Positions 1-7,981 of a DNA stretch of 64,000 bases are shown one piece after another. Source of the stretch: Planctomycetales bacterium (lineage in GTDB: Bacteria > 4484-113); contig JAUWGS010000001.1 in NCBI GenBank assembly GCA_030606285.1, positions 112,696-176,695 on the forward strand, in the 5' to 3' direction. The notes under the pieces were generated by a model. It saw only the letters and a program-made list of their open reading frames with translations, did not search any database and was not told the DNA's origin. Numbering within the stretch: position 1 is the first letter of the stretch; each line of letters starts with the position of its first letter. The translations under genes were made by a program, and so were the position numbers.

Positions 1-2154
1 GATGCGAACCATATCGCCGAACGCCGCACGCTAGGTTCTGATAACGAGCAGTCCGTGGAGCTTCGAGTGAGCGATTCCACGAAACGGTATAGCGACGGTT
101 CATGGAATGAGACAGTGCCGGAGATTGTCGTATTCGACCCTACATTTATTGAAGACAACGTTTATTCAGGTGCGTTCATTAAGCATGAGCACAAGAAGAA
201 CCTGTACAACGTGGTCGTCGGCAAACAGGCGGTTGAGCTGGCGAAGGGCATTGAGCGAATAGATTCAGACGTGAGGCGCTTAAACGAACAGATGCGTGAT
301 ACTTCGGAGCGAATCCGGGAGCTGGGCATAGGTGCCATGGATGTTGACACTTTCGTGACGCTCCCTGAAGTGGCAGACGTGGATAACCGCATTAGGCTTG
401 CGGCGCAGACCGTGGCCACTCTAGAAAAGGCTCAAGACATTGCAGTGAAGGGTGAGTTATCAATAATACCAATGATTCCTTTCCCCGAAGCTGAATTAGC
501 GGAGGTTCTCGGAAGAACACTGGAGGATCTTTCCGCTGATGCCGTCTTGAAGATAAGGCAACACATTCACCAATGCATGGATAATCAAGGTGAGGCTTGG
601 ATTAGCCATGGTATGAAGTACATCAAGGATGAACGATGCCCATTTTGCACGCAACTGCTTACAGGAATCGAGCTAGTCGATGCTTACCGAGGCTTCTTCG
701 GTAGTTCGTACCGCGCGTTGAAATCACAAACAGATGGCTTGCACAGTAGGGTCAGCGAGGATATGTCCGACCGTGCTTTAATGAGAGTTCAGGGAGTCAT
801 TGAGAACAATCGCGCCCTCGTGACCTTCTGGCGCGAGTTCGTGGAGGTCCAGTACCCGGAACTATCCTTCAAAGATATTCAGGGGCCGTGTCAAGCCCTA
901 AGAGAATGCTTGGATAGACTGCTGTCTAAGAAAAGAGAGTCTCCCTTGGAAAAGATTAAGCTTCACGATTCGATCTTGCCTTTGAGAAATAAATTCCAAG
1001 AGGTGATGACGGCAGTTATTGCCTACAATGATCTACTGGGAAGCGTGAATAGCGCCATTGGAAAAAAGAAGGCGGAGGCTAAGACCGGCGATTTGAGACT
1101 GGCCATGAAGAACCTAGGACAATTCAAGCTGGCAAGACTGCGGCATCAGGAGAAGCCGGCACAGAGATCGAAACAGTATATAAAGCTTCAACGTGAGAAG
1201 ACGCAGCTTGAAATGGCAAAAGAGGAAGCTAAAGAGAGTTTGGACGACCTTACTGAAACGCTCTTTGAGACTTACCAGAAGACGATAAACGCTTATCTCA
1301 GCCGGTTTGGCGCAACCTTCTCCATCAGTGGTCTACGGAGAACGTACATAGGGGGGACCCCTAATGCCGGCTTTGCCCTAGTGATCAACAGCACAGAAGT
1401 GGATGTGAGTGACCCGGACACTCCGCCGGGAGAGGCCTGTTTCAGAAACACGCTTAGCTCTGGTGACAAGTCTACTCTCGCCTTCGCTTTCTTCTTGGCG
1501 AAACTCGACCAAGAGAGTGAATTGGAGAAGAAGATAATCGTCTTTGATGACCCGGTTTCCAGCCTAGACCATCACCGCAAGACCTGCACTGCACAGCAGA
1601 TACTCTCCTACATCGACAAAGCCACTCAGATTGTGGTGATGTCACACGATTTGCAGTTCATTAAGGCGTTCTGGGATGGTTGCGACCAATCACGTGTGAA
1701 GGCCCTCGAGATCATCAGGGCCGAACGTGGTAGTGAAATCGTCGAATGGGACATCGAAGAGGCGCTGCAAGAGGATTACTACAGGAACTGCTTGTCCCTG
1801 TATGATTACCTGGAGAAGGGCGCCGAAGGCAATGACTTGAGCGATATTGCTAGGCTTGGTAGGCCCATACTTGAGGGGAATCTTAGGAGACGTTTCCCTC
1901 GTCGCTTCCGACCAAGGGAGCAGATCGGGCAATTCATGCGGGAAATAGAAGCCGCGCAACAGGGAGATGAATTGTTCACCCTTAAGGGCGATTTCCTTAG
2001 TGAGTTGGATGCGCTAAACGAGTACTTCAGCAAGTATCATCACGACGAGGCCGGTGCGCTCTCCATTGAGGAACCCAATGATACCGAGTTGAGAGCGTAT
2101 GTCCGGCGTCTGCTAGACTTCATCAAGGGCCTCCCAATCCAAGGTGCCTCCTGA
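1..2154 (+). CDS. AAA ATPase with zinc-hook-like CPFC motif (AAA_13 type), 5' end missing
   Basis: The reading frame is open to the left edge, so the start and Walker A motif lie outside; 717 residues are visible. The family is recognisable from VFDPTFIEDNV near the left edge, a coiled-coil middle, CPFC at visible residues 213-216 (zinc-hook-like), an ABC-type signature LSSGDKST at about 485, Walker B IIVFDDPVSSLD at about 512-523 and a switch histidine in MSHD at about 548. This is the AAA_13 group, which includes RloC/PrrC-like anticodon nucleases and other SMC/Rad50-like proteins of restriction and phage-defence loci. The C-terminal 150 residues carry no effector I can identify with confidence. 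A defence role is therefore only a possibility; the family assignment is firm. The next 464 bases are non-coding. Confidence 0.85.
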   Translation, partial: DANHIAERRTLGSDNEQSVELRVSDSTKRYSDGSWNETVPEIVVFDPTFIEDNVYSGAFIKHEHKKNLYNVVVGKQAVELAKGIERIDSDVRRLNEQMRDTSERIRELGIGAMDVDTFVTLPEVADVDNRIRLAAQTVATLEKAQDIAVKGELSIIPMIPFPEAELAEVLGRTLEDLSADAVLKIRQHIHQCMDNQGEAWISHGMKYIKDERCPFCTQLLTGIELVDAYRGFFGSSYRALKSQTDGLHSRVSEDMSDRALMRVQGVIENNRALVTFWREFVEVQYPELSFKDIQGPCQALRECLDRLLSKKRESPLEKIKLHDSILPLRNKFQEVMTAVIAYNDLLGSVNSAIGKKKAEAKTGDLRLAMKNLGQFKLARLRHQEKPAQRSKQYIKLQREKTQLEMAKEEAKESLDDLTETLFETYQKTINAYLSRFGATFSISGLRRTYIGGTPNAGFALVINSTEVDVSDPDTPPGEACFRNTLSSGDKSTLAFAFFLAKLDQESELEKKIIVFDDPVSSLDHHRKTCTAQQILSYIDKATQIVVMSHDLQFIKAFWDGCDQSRVKALEIIRAERGSEIVEWDIEEALQEDYYRNCLSLYDYLEKGAEGNDLSDIARLGRPILEGNLRRRFPRRFRPREQIGQFMREIEAAQQGDELFTLKGDFLSELDALNEYFSKYHHDEAGALSIEEPNDTELRAYVRRLLDFIKGLPIQGAS

Positions 2155-2618
2155 GGCCGAGCCGGTAGAGCTAGGGGACTCGTCTTCTTGACAGTGGTGT
2201 CGCTAAGTGAGAGCGCATCCCCGTGTGCGCTGTAGCCACTTCCTCCACACCTGTCGACAATTCGTCTACACCCGGCTAGCGGCGGGGCGCGCTTCAGCTT
2301 AGCTCAGCGTCTGCGACAGATCTCCGAACTATCCCGCGAAGCGCGGGAAGAACGGGCAATTCGTGAATTGCCCCTACAGAAGATAAAGAGCCGGGCTGGT
2401 AAACAGCTGCCGGTCGTCAGCTGTCAGCCGCCAGCAAGACGAAGAAGCCGGGGTAAAGCCCGGCGTACTCATTGGGGGGATTGTGTCGAATCACGGCCGA
2501 GACCAGCCTACGTCAAGGCTCCGGCGGGCAAGCGCCCATGCCACCGCGAATGGAAACAGGTGCGGTGGCGGATGCCATTCCTGATAGAATGAGGTATTCA
2601 CATCAAGGGGGAGGGACG
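2155..2618. other. 464-base non-coding stretch with palindromes
   Basis: No credible gene lies here; the short open frames have no ribosome-binding site and no recognisable protein. The stretch holds three inverted repeats (2332-2348, 2354-2373, 2541-2568) and, near its right end, a -10-like TAGAAT at 2585-2590 followed by a GGGGGAGGG ribosome-binding site for the gene at 2619. The composition looks like degenerate intergenic repeat material, but no second copy lies in this window. Confidence 0.5.
2332..2373. repeat. Two adjacent perfect hairpins
   Basis: Arms 2332-2338 and 2342-2348 (TCCCGCG/CGCGGGA, 3-base loop) are followed after 5 bases by arms 2354-2362 and 2365-2373 (GGGCAATTC/GAATTGCCC, 2-base loop). 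No T-run follows, so this is unlikely to be a simple terminator of the ATPase gene, whose stop is 178 bases upstream. It could be a dispersed palindromic repeat. Confidence 0.55.
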
Positions 2619-3248
2619 ATGAAATACATTTTCACCATCATAACAGCGCTCGTCGCCGTGGGCATTCTGTCTGCTCAGGCGGTGCGCGCCGATTCGCCGA
2701 TTACGTCAACGCCGTTTCACGAGGCGTATTTCGATCTCGCGATTGTCTGGGACGCGCTGGAATCGGGCGTGCTGGATCTGCGCATGGCGGAGTACCTGTC
2801 GTCGCCGGATGTGCCGATTGACGCCAAGGTTGCGGTGATAAACGCGCTCTCATGGGACATCGAGGGCAAGCATAATGCGGAGCTTTATGCGTCCTACATT
2901 GCGCTAAGAAGAGGCTGGTCGCTCTATGAGGTAGATGAGTGGCTGGCGGAGCTGACGGACGACGAGCTGTGCTGCCTGGGGTATCTGGCGGTGATGGACG
3001 ACTACTTCCATCCGGAAGAGGGCCTGCCGCTGCTGCAACTGGCGCACGAGTTCAAGCCGGAGAGCCTTACCATCAGGCTCATCTACGGACTTGCCAAGGC
3101 GCAGGCGGCGTTTGACGAGGACTGGGCCGATGTCTGGTCGGCGGTGAACGACGCCTTCGGCGGCGACGAGCTGGTAATCGACATGCGGCCAGCGGCGGTG
3201 GACATTATCCTGGAATATATGAGCCTGTACGAGGAGTATGCAGAATAG
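2619..3248 (+). CDS. Secreted hypothetical protein, helical
   Basis: 209 residues. The ATG at 2619 is chosen over the longer frame because it follows a strong GGGGGAGGG site and opens a clear signal peptide (MKYIF, hydrophobic core, ending near AQAVRA-DS), so the product should be exported. The mature part is acidic and leucine/alanine-rich, with helix-turn-helix spacing that suggests TPR-like repeats (for example the stretch LGYLAVMDDYFHPEEG). No catalytic motif is visible and I do not recognise the family. It stands alone, with a possible -10 (TAGAAT) at 2585. Confidence 0.6.
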   Translation: MKYIFTIITALVAVGILSAQAVRADSPITSTPFHEAYFDLAIVWDALESGVLDLRMAEYLSSPDVPIDAKVAVINALSWDIEGKHNAELYASYIALRRGWSLYEVDEWLAELTDDELCCLGYLAVMDDYFHPEEGLPLLQLAHEFKPESLTIRLIYGLAKAQAAFDEDWADVWSAVNDAFGGDELVIDMRPAAVDIILEYMSLYEEYAE

Positions 3249-3278
3249 GGCGGGAACGCAAACGGGCAACGTCGGTGC

Positions 3279-3307
3279 TTGTGAAGTCTGTAGAGCCAGT
3301 GTATACT
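3279..3307 (+). promoter_or_regulatory. Sigma70-type promoter of the PAS-GGDEF gene
   Basis: TTGTGA at 3279-3284, a 17-base spacer and TATACT at 3302-3307. This predicts a leader of about 58 bases before the start at 3372. Confidence 0.55.
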
Positions 3308-3371
3308 AACTGGCTATGGGAGGGGTGACATTTCCGGCAGTGGAGATGCCCCAGCCCTGTACGTTGAGGGG

Positions 3372-4649
3372 ATGTTTATAGCGAAACGGGGACCTGCGAA
3401 TATGGAGGGAAAGATCGCGAACGATATTCTATGGACTAGGGTGAGGAGAATAACCCTCGGCGTCCTGCTCGTGGTCGGCTACTGGCTATTGAAAGCTACA
3501 CTTGACGCTTTCGTGTTCCAGGAAGGGAGCTGGGTTGAGCAGGTTATCGCGCCGGCACCACAAGAAATCTGGACGCGTTCAGTGGTTGTGGCTCTGCTGG
3601 TTGTGCTATGCGTTTCTTACTACTATGCCACGCTGAGGCAAAGTGGAGCAGAGAAGGTACTACGCCAGACCCAGGTTCGACTAGCAGTCCTGCTGGAGAA
3701 CCTGCCGAAGGTTGTGCTGTACGAAACCGGAGGCGGCAGGGAATTCATATCAGAGAACATCCTGGATTGGCTGGGGTACTCGGCGGAAGAGCTTACCAGG
3801 AGCCGAAGCTCATTCGTAGGCCTTATCCATCCGGAGGATGAACCGAGGCTAAAGAAAGAAGTGAGGGCATGGCACGATGCCGGAGAGGCCGACTGCCTGA
3901 CTATGCAGTTTCGGGTGCGCCGCGCGGACGGTGAGTACATCTGGGTTGAGGACAGGATGGTTCTGGTAAGACCCAGGAACGCCAGGAAATACATGGCTGG
4001 AGTGATGGTAGACATCACCGAGCGAAAGCTCGCGGAGCAGCAAATCCACGAGATGGCAACTCACGACAGCCTGACGGGGCTGCTCAACCGGCGAGAGTTT
4101 CATCGCCTGTTGGCTCACGAGATTGAGCGCGCCGGCCGCTATCATCGTGTGTTTTCCCTGTTGATGATTGATGTTGACCGTTTCAAGAACGTTAATGACA
4201 CGTACGGCCACCTGGCGGGTGATGAGGTCCTGAAGAGTGTCGTTGAGACCATCAAGGAGGGTCTCCGGACTATCGATGCAGCTGCCCGATACGCTGGCAC
4301 AGGGATAGCTGTCCTGGTGCAGGAGAAAGGTGAAGAGAGCGCATCTGCTGCCAGGTATGGAGGCGAAGAGATGGCAATCCTGATGCCGGAGACCGACAAG
4401 CAAGGATCCACGCTCGTCGCAGAACGTATCCGCAAAATGGTTGCTGAGACAGCCGTCACGATTGAGTCGGGCGAGTCAGTCAGCGTGACCATCAGCATCG
4501 GGGTGGCTACATTCCCCGAAGACGGCATCGGGGAACGGGAGATACTGGCAGCTGCCGACGTGGCTCTCTACGCAGCGAAGGATGCAGGTCGTAACAAGGT
4601 TAGAGTATCTCAGCCCGAGGAATCAGAAGAGGCTCCAGTCGAGCTGTAG
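3372..4649 (+). CDS. Membrane PAS-GGDEF diguanylate cyclase with duplicated active-site hairpin
   Basis: 425 residues; predicted to make cyclic di-GMP at the inner membrane. Two hydrophobic segments lie at about 28-45 and 69-88, followed by a PAS domain (about 100-220, ending VDITERK) and a GGDEF domain that starts near HDSLTGLLNRREF. The metal-site DVDRFKNVNDTYGH is present and the signature reads RYGGEEM. An RTID inhibitory-site motif is present, but 22 extra residues separate it from GGEEM: the segment AARY-AGTGIAVLVQE looks like a degenerate copy of AARY-GGEEMAILMPE. At DNA level 4281-4325 resembles 4347-4391 (32 of 45 bases identical by eye). This may alter catalysis or product inhibition. 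An alternative ATG at 3402 would remove ten residues. Confidence 0.9.
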   Translation: MFIAKRGPANMEGKIANDILWTRVRRITLGVLLVVGYWLLKATLDAFVFQEGSWVEQVIAPAPQEIWTRSVVVALLVVLCVSYYYATLRQSGAEKVLRQTQVRLAVLLENLPKVVLYETGGGREFISENILDWLGYSAEELTRSRSSFVGLIHPEDEPRLKKEVRAWHDAGEADCLTMQFRVRRADGEYIWVEDRMVLVRPRNARKYMAGVMVDITERKLAEQQIHEMATHDSLTGLLNRREFHRLLAHEIERAGRYHRVFSLLMIDVDRFKNVNDTYGHLAGDEVLKSVVETIKEGLRTIDAAARYAGTGIAVLVQEKGEESASAARYGGEEMAILMPETDKQGSTLVAERIRKMVAETAVTIESGESVSVTISIGVATFPEDGIGEREILAAADVALYAAKDAGRNKVRVSQPEESEEAPVEL

Positions 4650-4707
4650 CTTCCAGTCCTGCTCAGACTCCAACTGCGCGCCGTCAATGTTTTAGCTCTC
4701 GTCGCGT

Positions 4708-5775
4708 TTACCGCATCTCGGCGGCTTTGCCAAAGGCCTGCCAGAAAGGATCCACGCGGGGGTGTTTGAGAACAGTCTTTTTGCCCTCAATGAAGACGTT
4801 CATACCTTCTTCCTTTGGCACGACTTCACCAACTATGGAGGTTAGGATGCCTTTATCATTCAGGCGTTTCTCTACCTCCTGGGCCTTGTGCGGGCGGACC
4901 GTGGCGATCAGCGTTCCCTCGCTGATGGAGGAGTAGGGGTCAATGCCGAAGAGGTCACAGACTTTTGCGATGACCGGTTGCAGGATGATGTCCTCCTTGT
5001 GGATTACCATCCCCACCACTGATGCTTCGGCGACTTCGAAGAGCCCACCCCAGACACCACATTCGGTCGCATCGTGCATGGCTGTAACACCTTCGTCGCG
5101 CACTCCGACCTCCACTGCGGTCAGCGCGTCCTCGACAACACTCATCTGCCAGAAGACCTCTTCAGCCTCCCGCGCCGTCTTCTCACCGTAGGCCTCGGCA
5201 ACACGCTGCGGATAGGTGCATGCGAAAAGGCCTGCTGCCTCGACAGCAGCTCCCTTGGTGATGATGATGCGGTCGCCGACGCGCGCCATTGCCGGCGTAA
5301 TGTATTTATCCGCAGACCCGATGCAAATGACGGTGGCTCCACCGACCATCGGATACTCGCAGCCTTCGTATCTGCCCGTGTGGCCGGACACAATCGCCAT
5401 GCCCATCTTCTCGCTCTCGCGGTGGATTACGCCCCACATTGTCTCCAGCTCGTCGCGAGTGATACTCATAGGGAGATTGAGGTCGATAGTCATGTAGGTT
5501 GGCGGCAGGCCCGAGGTCACTGCATCACTGGCGAGAATGTGCACAGCGAACCATGCGCTGCGCTCCCAACCGTACGGTGGCACGATGAACACAGGATCGG
5601 TCGTTGTGATCATCACCTGGCCTTGGCCCAGATCGCAGACGCCGATGTCAATCCCGTGCTGCGGTCCTACAAGCACAGTACTGCGCTTGCGGCCGAGCTG
5701 TGGAAGGATAATCTCGTTGAAGATCTCCGGCGAGACTTTTCCGATGGGCGGAAGTTCGGATTTGGCGTTTCCCAT
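4708..5775 (-). CDS. AIR-synthase/HypE-like ATP-dependent protein under a TPP riboswitch
   Basis: 355 residues of the PurM/HypE/ThiL/SelD superfamily: N-terminal ATP-binding half with a DPVFIVPPYGWERSAWFAVH core, then the C-terminal AIRS_C half with a glycine-rich MVGGATV strand and SEGTLIATV. Hydrogenase-maturation HypE normally ends in a reactive cysteine; this protein ends KAAEMR, so it is unlikely to do the HypE cyanation chemistry. The start ATG follows AGGGAG and is preceded by a thiamine-pyrophosphate riboswitch, which points to thiamine or AIR/HMP metabolism. A separate true ThiL is encoded at 21669-22751, so this is not the thiamine-phosphate kinase. The exact reaction is unknown. 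Confidence 0.8.
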   Translation of the reverse strand: MGNAKSELPPIGKVSPEIFNEIILPQLGRKRSTVLVGPQHGIDIGVCDLGQGQVMITTTDPVFIVPPYGWERSAWFAVHILASDAVTSGLPPTYMTIDLNLPMSITRDELETMWGVIHRESEKMGMAIVSGHTGRYEGCEYPMVGGATVICIGSADKYITPAMARVGDRIIITKGAAVEAAGLFACTYPQRVAEAYGEKTAREAEEVFWQMSVVEDALTAVEVGVRDEGVTAMHDATECGVWGGLFEVAEASVVGMVIHKEDIILQPVIAKVCDLFGIDPYSSISEGTLIATVRPHKAQEVEKRLNDKGILTSIVGEVVPKEEGMNVFIEGKKTVLKHPRVDPFWQAFGKAAEMR

Positions 5776-5832
5776 TACACACTCCCTGATACTGATTTGC
5801 CAGCGCCGGGGAACTCTGGGAACTTGCCCTTG

Positions 5833-5936
5833 CAGGAAGCCGTTTTCCTACGCCGGTATTGCCCGGTTCAGGTTCAAAGGGTCTACCCGCCAGCGGCGGG
5901 CAAAGCTCTCAGCCCCGTTCAGGAGCTCCCCTAACG
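5833..5936 (-). promoter_or_regulatory. TPP riboswitch (THI element)
   Basis: Read on the minus strand, all the conserved blocks of the thiamine-pyrophosphate aptamer are present in order: AGGGGAGC, GCTGAGAG (plus-strand 5906-5913), an optional P3 hairpin CCCGCC/GGCGGG, ACCCTTTGAACCTGA (5868-5882), and GCGTAGGAAA (5844-5853). It ends about 58 bases before the start codon at 5775. I could not assign the expression platform; no U-tract terminator is obvious, so control may be at translation initiation. Confidence 0.93.
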
Positions 5937-5987
5937 ACCACGAAGAGGATACCATTTACCTGCAGTGTGTTCAAGGGCAGATGCTGG

Positions 5988-7091
5988 CTAGCGGTTTCGC
6001 ACGCGTAACAATCCCATGCCCACAACGAAGACCGCGAGGTTTGGGATCCACGCGGCGAACGCAGGGTCTACAATCCCGCCACGCCCCATCTGCACTGCAA
6101 CGGTGTAGAGGAAGAAGTATCCAAGGACGATAAGGAGCGAGAATCCCAAGCCCATGGAAGTTGACGCGCGCTGGGGAATAATGGCCAGTGGAACCCCGAT
6201 GAGCACAAAAAACAGGGATGCGAAAGGTATGGAGAACTTGAAGTAGTAATCCGTCTGGAAGCGCCGGATGATGCTGATATCCAGCCCCGATTCCCGCTGG
6301 TAGTGGATGAGCCGGCGAAGGTCGAAGACGGAAAGCTCCATGGGGTCTTTGCTCCGTTCAGCGATTGACGCCGGGCTGAGATCGAACTCAGGGACGTTCC
6401 ATTCCTTGAACCGGGTTGTGACAACGCCTTCTTCGAGGAAATTGTAGACCTTACCGTCGTAGAACTTCCACTCCTCGCCGGTCCAGGACGACGTCTCGGC
6501 GCTTAGATGCCAGGTCGTCTCGTGCGTCTGAGGATCGAAGCTCAAGAGATTCAGATTCTCCAGTGTCTCGCCTTCGAGACTCTCAGCGACCAGGAGGTAA
6601 CTCAGGTAGCCTTTACGGTAGAAGGGGAGGTTCACCTTGGCTTCCTTCACCGTACCGGTTTTTTCACGGATAACCCGTTGCTTGAGCATTTCGAGCTGAT
6701 GATTGGTGTATGGCGCTATCCATTCATTGAGGATAAACGTAACAAGCGCCAGAACCAGCGCGAAGTAGAGGATGGGCCACGTAATGCGGTAGAGGTTAAC
6801 CCCTGCGGACCGGAGAGCGGTAATCTCGGCGTCGCCGGATAAGCGGCCGACCGCCAGGAGCGTTCCCGTAAGCATCGCCATAGGGAATGTGAAAACGATC
6901 CACTGGGGAAGCGAGAGGAACAGCATCGCAAAGAACACGTCTGCGCCTACACCATACCTGATCAGGAAGGAAAGCAGGGGCTTGAGCAGTGCTGCGCCAA
7001 TGATGAGGATGATGAAAGCGAAGAGCGCGAACAGAAACGGCGGGATGAGTTCTGCCATCACAAGCCGGTCTAAGCGCTTTAGCACCGCCAT
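5988..7091 (-). CDS. LptF/LptG-family lipopolysaccharide export permease
   Basis: 367 residues of the YjgP/YjgQ family, inner-membrane subunits of the Lpt machine that moves LPS to the outer membrane. Membrane helices lie at the N-terminus (about 13-35, 50-75, 95-120) and three more at the C-terminus, flanking a periplasmic beta-jellyroll domain (about 135-270). The longer frame upstream is rejected because it would run into divergent mutM. The start at 7091 (MAVLKR) gives the usual family length; a second ATG at 7058 (MAELIPP) is also possible, since a TAGAAT box sits only two bases before the first ATG. Only one LptF/G gene is present here, while the family normally works as a heterodimer. 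It supports a diderm cell. Confidence 0.88.
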   Translation of the reverse strand: MAVLKRLDRLVMAELIPPFLFALFAFIILIIGAALLKPLLSFLIRYGVGADVFFAMLFLSLPQWIVFTFPMAMLTGTLLAVGRLSGDAEITALRSAGVNLYRITWPILYFALVLALVTFILNEWIAPYTNHQLEMLKQRVIREKTGTVKEAKVNLPFYRKGYLSYLLVAESLEGETLENLNLLSFDPQTHETTWHLSAETSSWTGEEWKFYDGKVYNFLEEGVVTTRFKEWNVPEFDLSPASIAERSKDPMELSVFDLRRLIHYQRESGLDISIIRRFQTDYYFKFSIPFASLFFVLIGVPLAIIPQRASTSMGLGFSLLIVLGYFFLYTVAVQMGRGGIVDPAFAAWIPNLAVFVVGMGLLRVRNR

Positions 7092-7140
7092 CGATTCTAG
7101 CACAGCACCTGCTATACTCTTGCGGAACTGGAGACGCGAT

Positions 7141-7971
7141 ATGCCGGAACTCCCAGAAGTTGAACAGGTGCGGCGGACTTTAAGCCCGAAACTGGTCGGG
7201 CAGACAGTGTCGTCCGTGCGCATCTTCAATCCCGAGCGTATATTTGAGGTAACACCGGTTCAGTTCCGGCGGGGCATAGTTGATAGCCGGGTCAAGAAGC
7301 TCTCAAGGCGCGGGAAGTATCTCCTGATGCAAACCGACAACCAGCACACTGCGCTCATCGGGCTTGGAATGACGGGGCGCTTTATCGTAGAGCCCGACTT
7401 GGAACCACTTGAGTATCTGGTAGTTGCGTTCAGTCTTAAGCGCAACCGGATTGTGAAGCTGTACGACATGCGTCGGTTCTCGCGGATCTCACTCGCTGAG
7501 ACCGGCAAGATAAAGGAACATCCCTTCCTTGCGCACCTGGGCTACGAGTTCGACGACAAACAGCTTACTCCCAGCGTTTTCTGCAAGGAGCTGCAGCGCT
7601 TCCGCAACAGGAATATAAAGGGCGTATTGCTTGACCAGAGCGTGATTGCAGGGCTCGGTAACATCTATGCCAGTGAAGTGCTCTTCGGCGCGAAGCTCAG
7701 TCCTGAGCGCGAAGCACACACTCTGAACTTGAAAGAATGTAGTGTGCTGCTGGGCACAATGCGCAAGATCCTTCGCAAGGCGATTGAGATGGGCGGAACC
7801 ACTATTCGGGACTTCCGCGACGCAGACGGGAAGAACGGGCGCTATGCGAAGGAACTCAAAGTGTACTTGCGCGAGGGGCAGCCCTGTACCCGATGCGGCA
7901 CGAGTTCCGAAATAAAGCGCATTGTACTGGGCGGCCGTAGCACATTTTACTGCCCCCGCTGCCAGAAGTGA
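7141..7971 (+). CDS. mutM: Formamidopyrimidine-DNA glycosylase (Fpg/MutM)
   Basis: 276 residues, normal length. Removes oxidised purines such as 8-oxoguanine and cuts the abasic site. The start at 7141 gives the required N-terminal MPELPEVE, with catalytic Pro2 and Glu3 after Met removal. The conserved lysine in RRGKYLLM, the helix-two-turn-helix in DQSVIAGLGNIYASE, and the C-terminal zinc finger (CTRCG then CPRC) are all present. TATACT at 7113-7118 and a GGAG site 8 bases before the ATG support the start. It is divergent from the lptF/G gene and likely co-transcribed with the asparaginase gene 10 bases downstream. Confidence 0.96.
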   Translation: MPELPEVEQVRRTLSPKLVGQTVSSVRIFNPERIFEVTPVQFRRGIVDSRVKKLSRRGKYLLMQTDNQHTALIGLGMTGRFIVEPDLEPLEYLVVAFSLKRNRIVKLYDMRRFSRISLAETGKIKEHPFLAHLGYEFDDKQLTPSVFCKELQRFRNRNIKGVLLDQSVIAGLGNIYASEVLFGAKLSPEREAHTLNLKECSVLLGTMRKILRKAIEMGGTTIRDFRDADGKNGRYAKELKVYLREGQPCTRCGTSSEIKRIVLGGRSTFYCPRCQK

Positions 7972-7981
7972 GGTCGTACTG

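Noticed and set aside
2368..2592. Short open frame in the palindromic intergenic region
   Set aside because: Arg/Pro/Gly-rich composition, no ribosome-binding site, overlaps palindromes.
5074..5934. Long plus-strand open frame opposite the HypE-like gene and riboswitch
   Set aside because: No recognisable protein, no start site, and it runs through a clear riboswitch; it is the shadow of the minus-strand gene.
6889..7140. N-terminal extension of mutM
   Set aside because: Fpg needs Pro2 at its true N-terminus, which is only right for the start at 7141.
7092..7229. N-terminal extension of the LptF/G gene
   Set aside because: It would overlap divergent mutM and adds a non-membrane, low-complexity start; family length fits the start at 7091.
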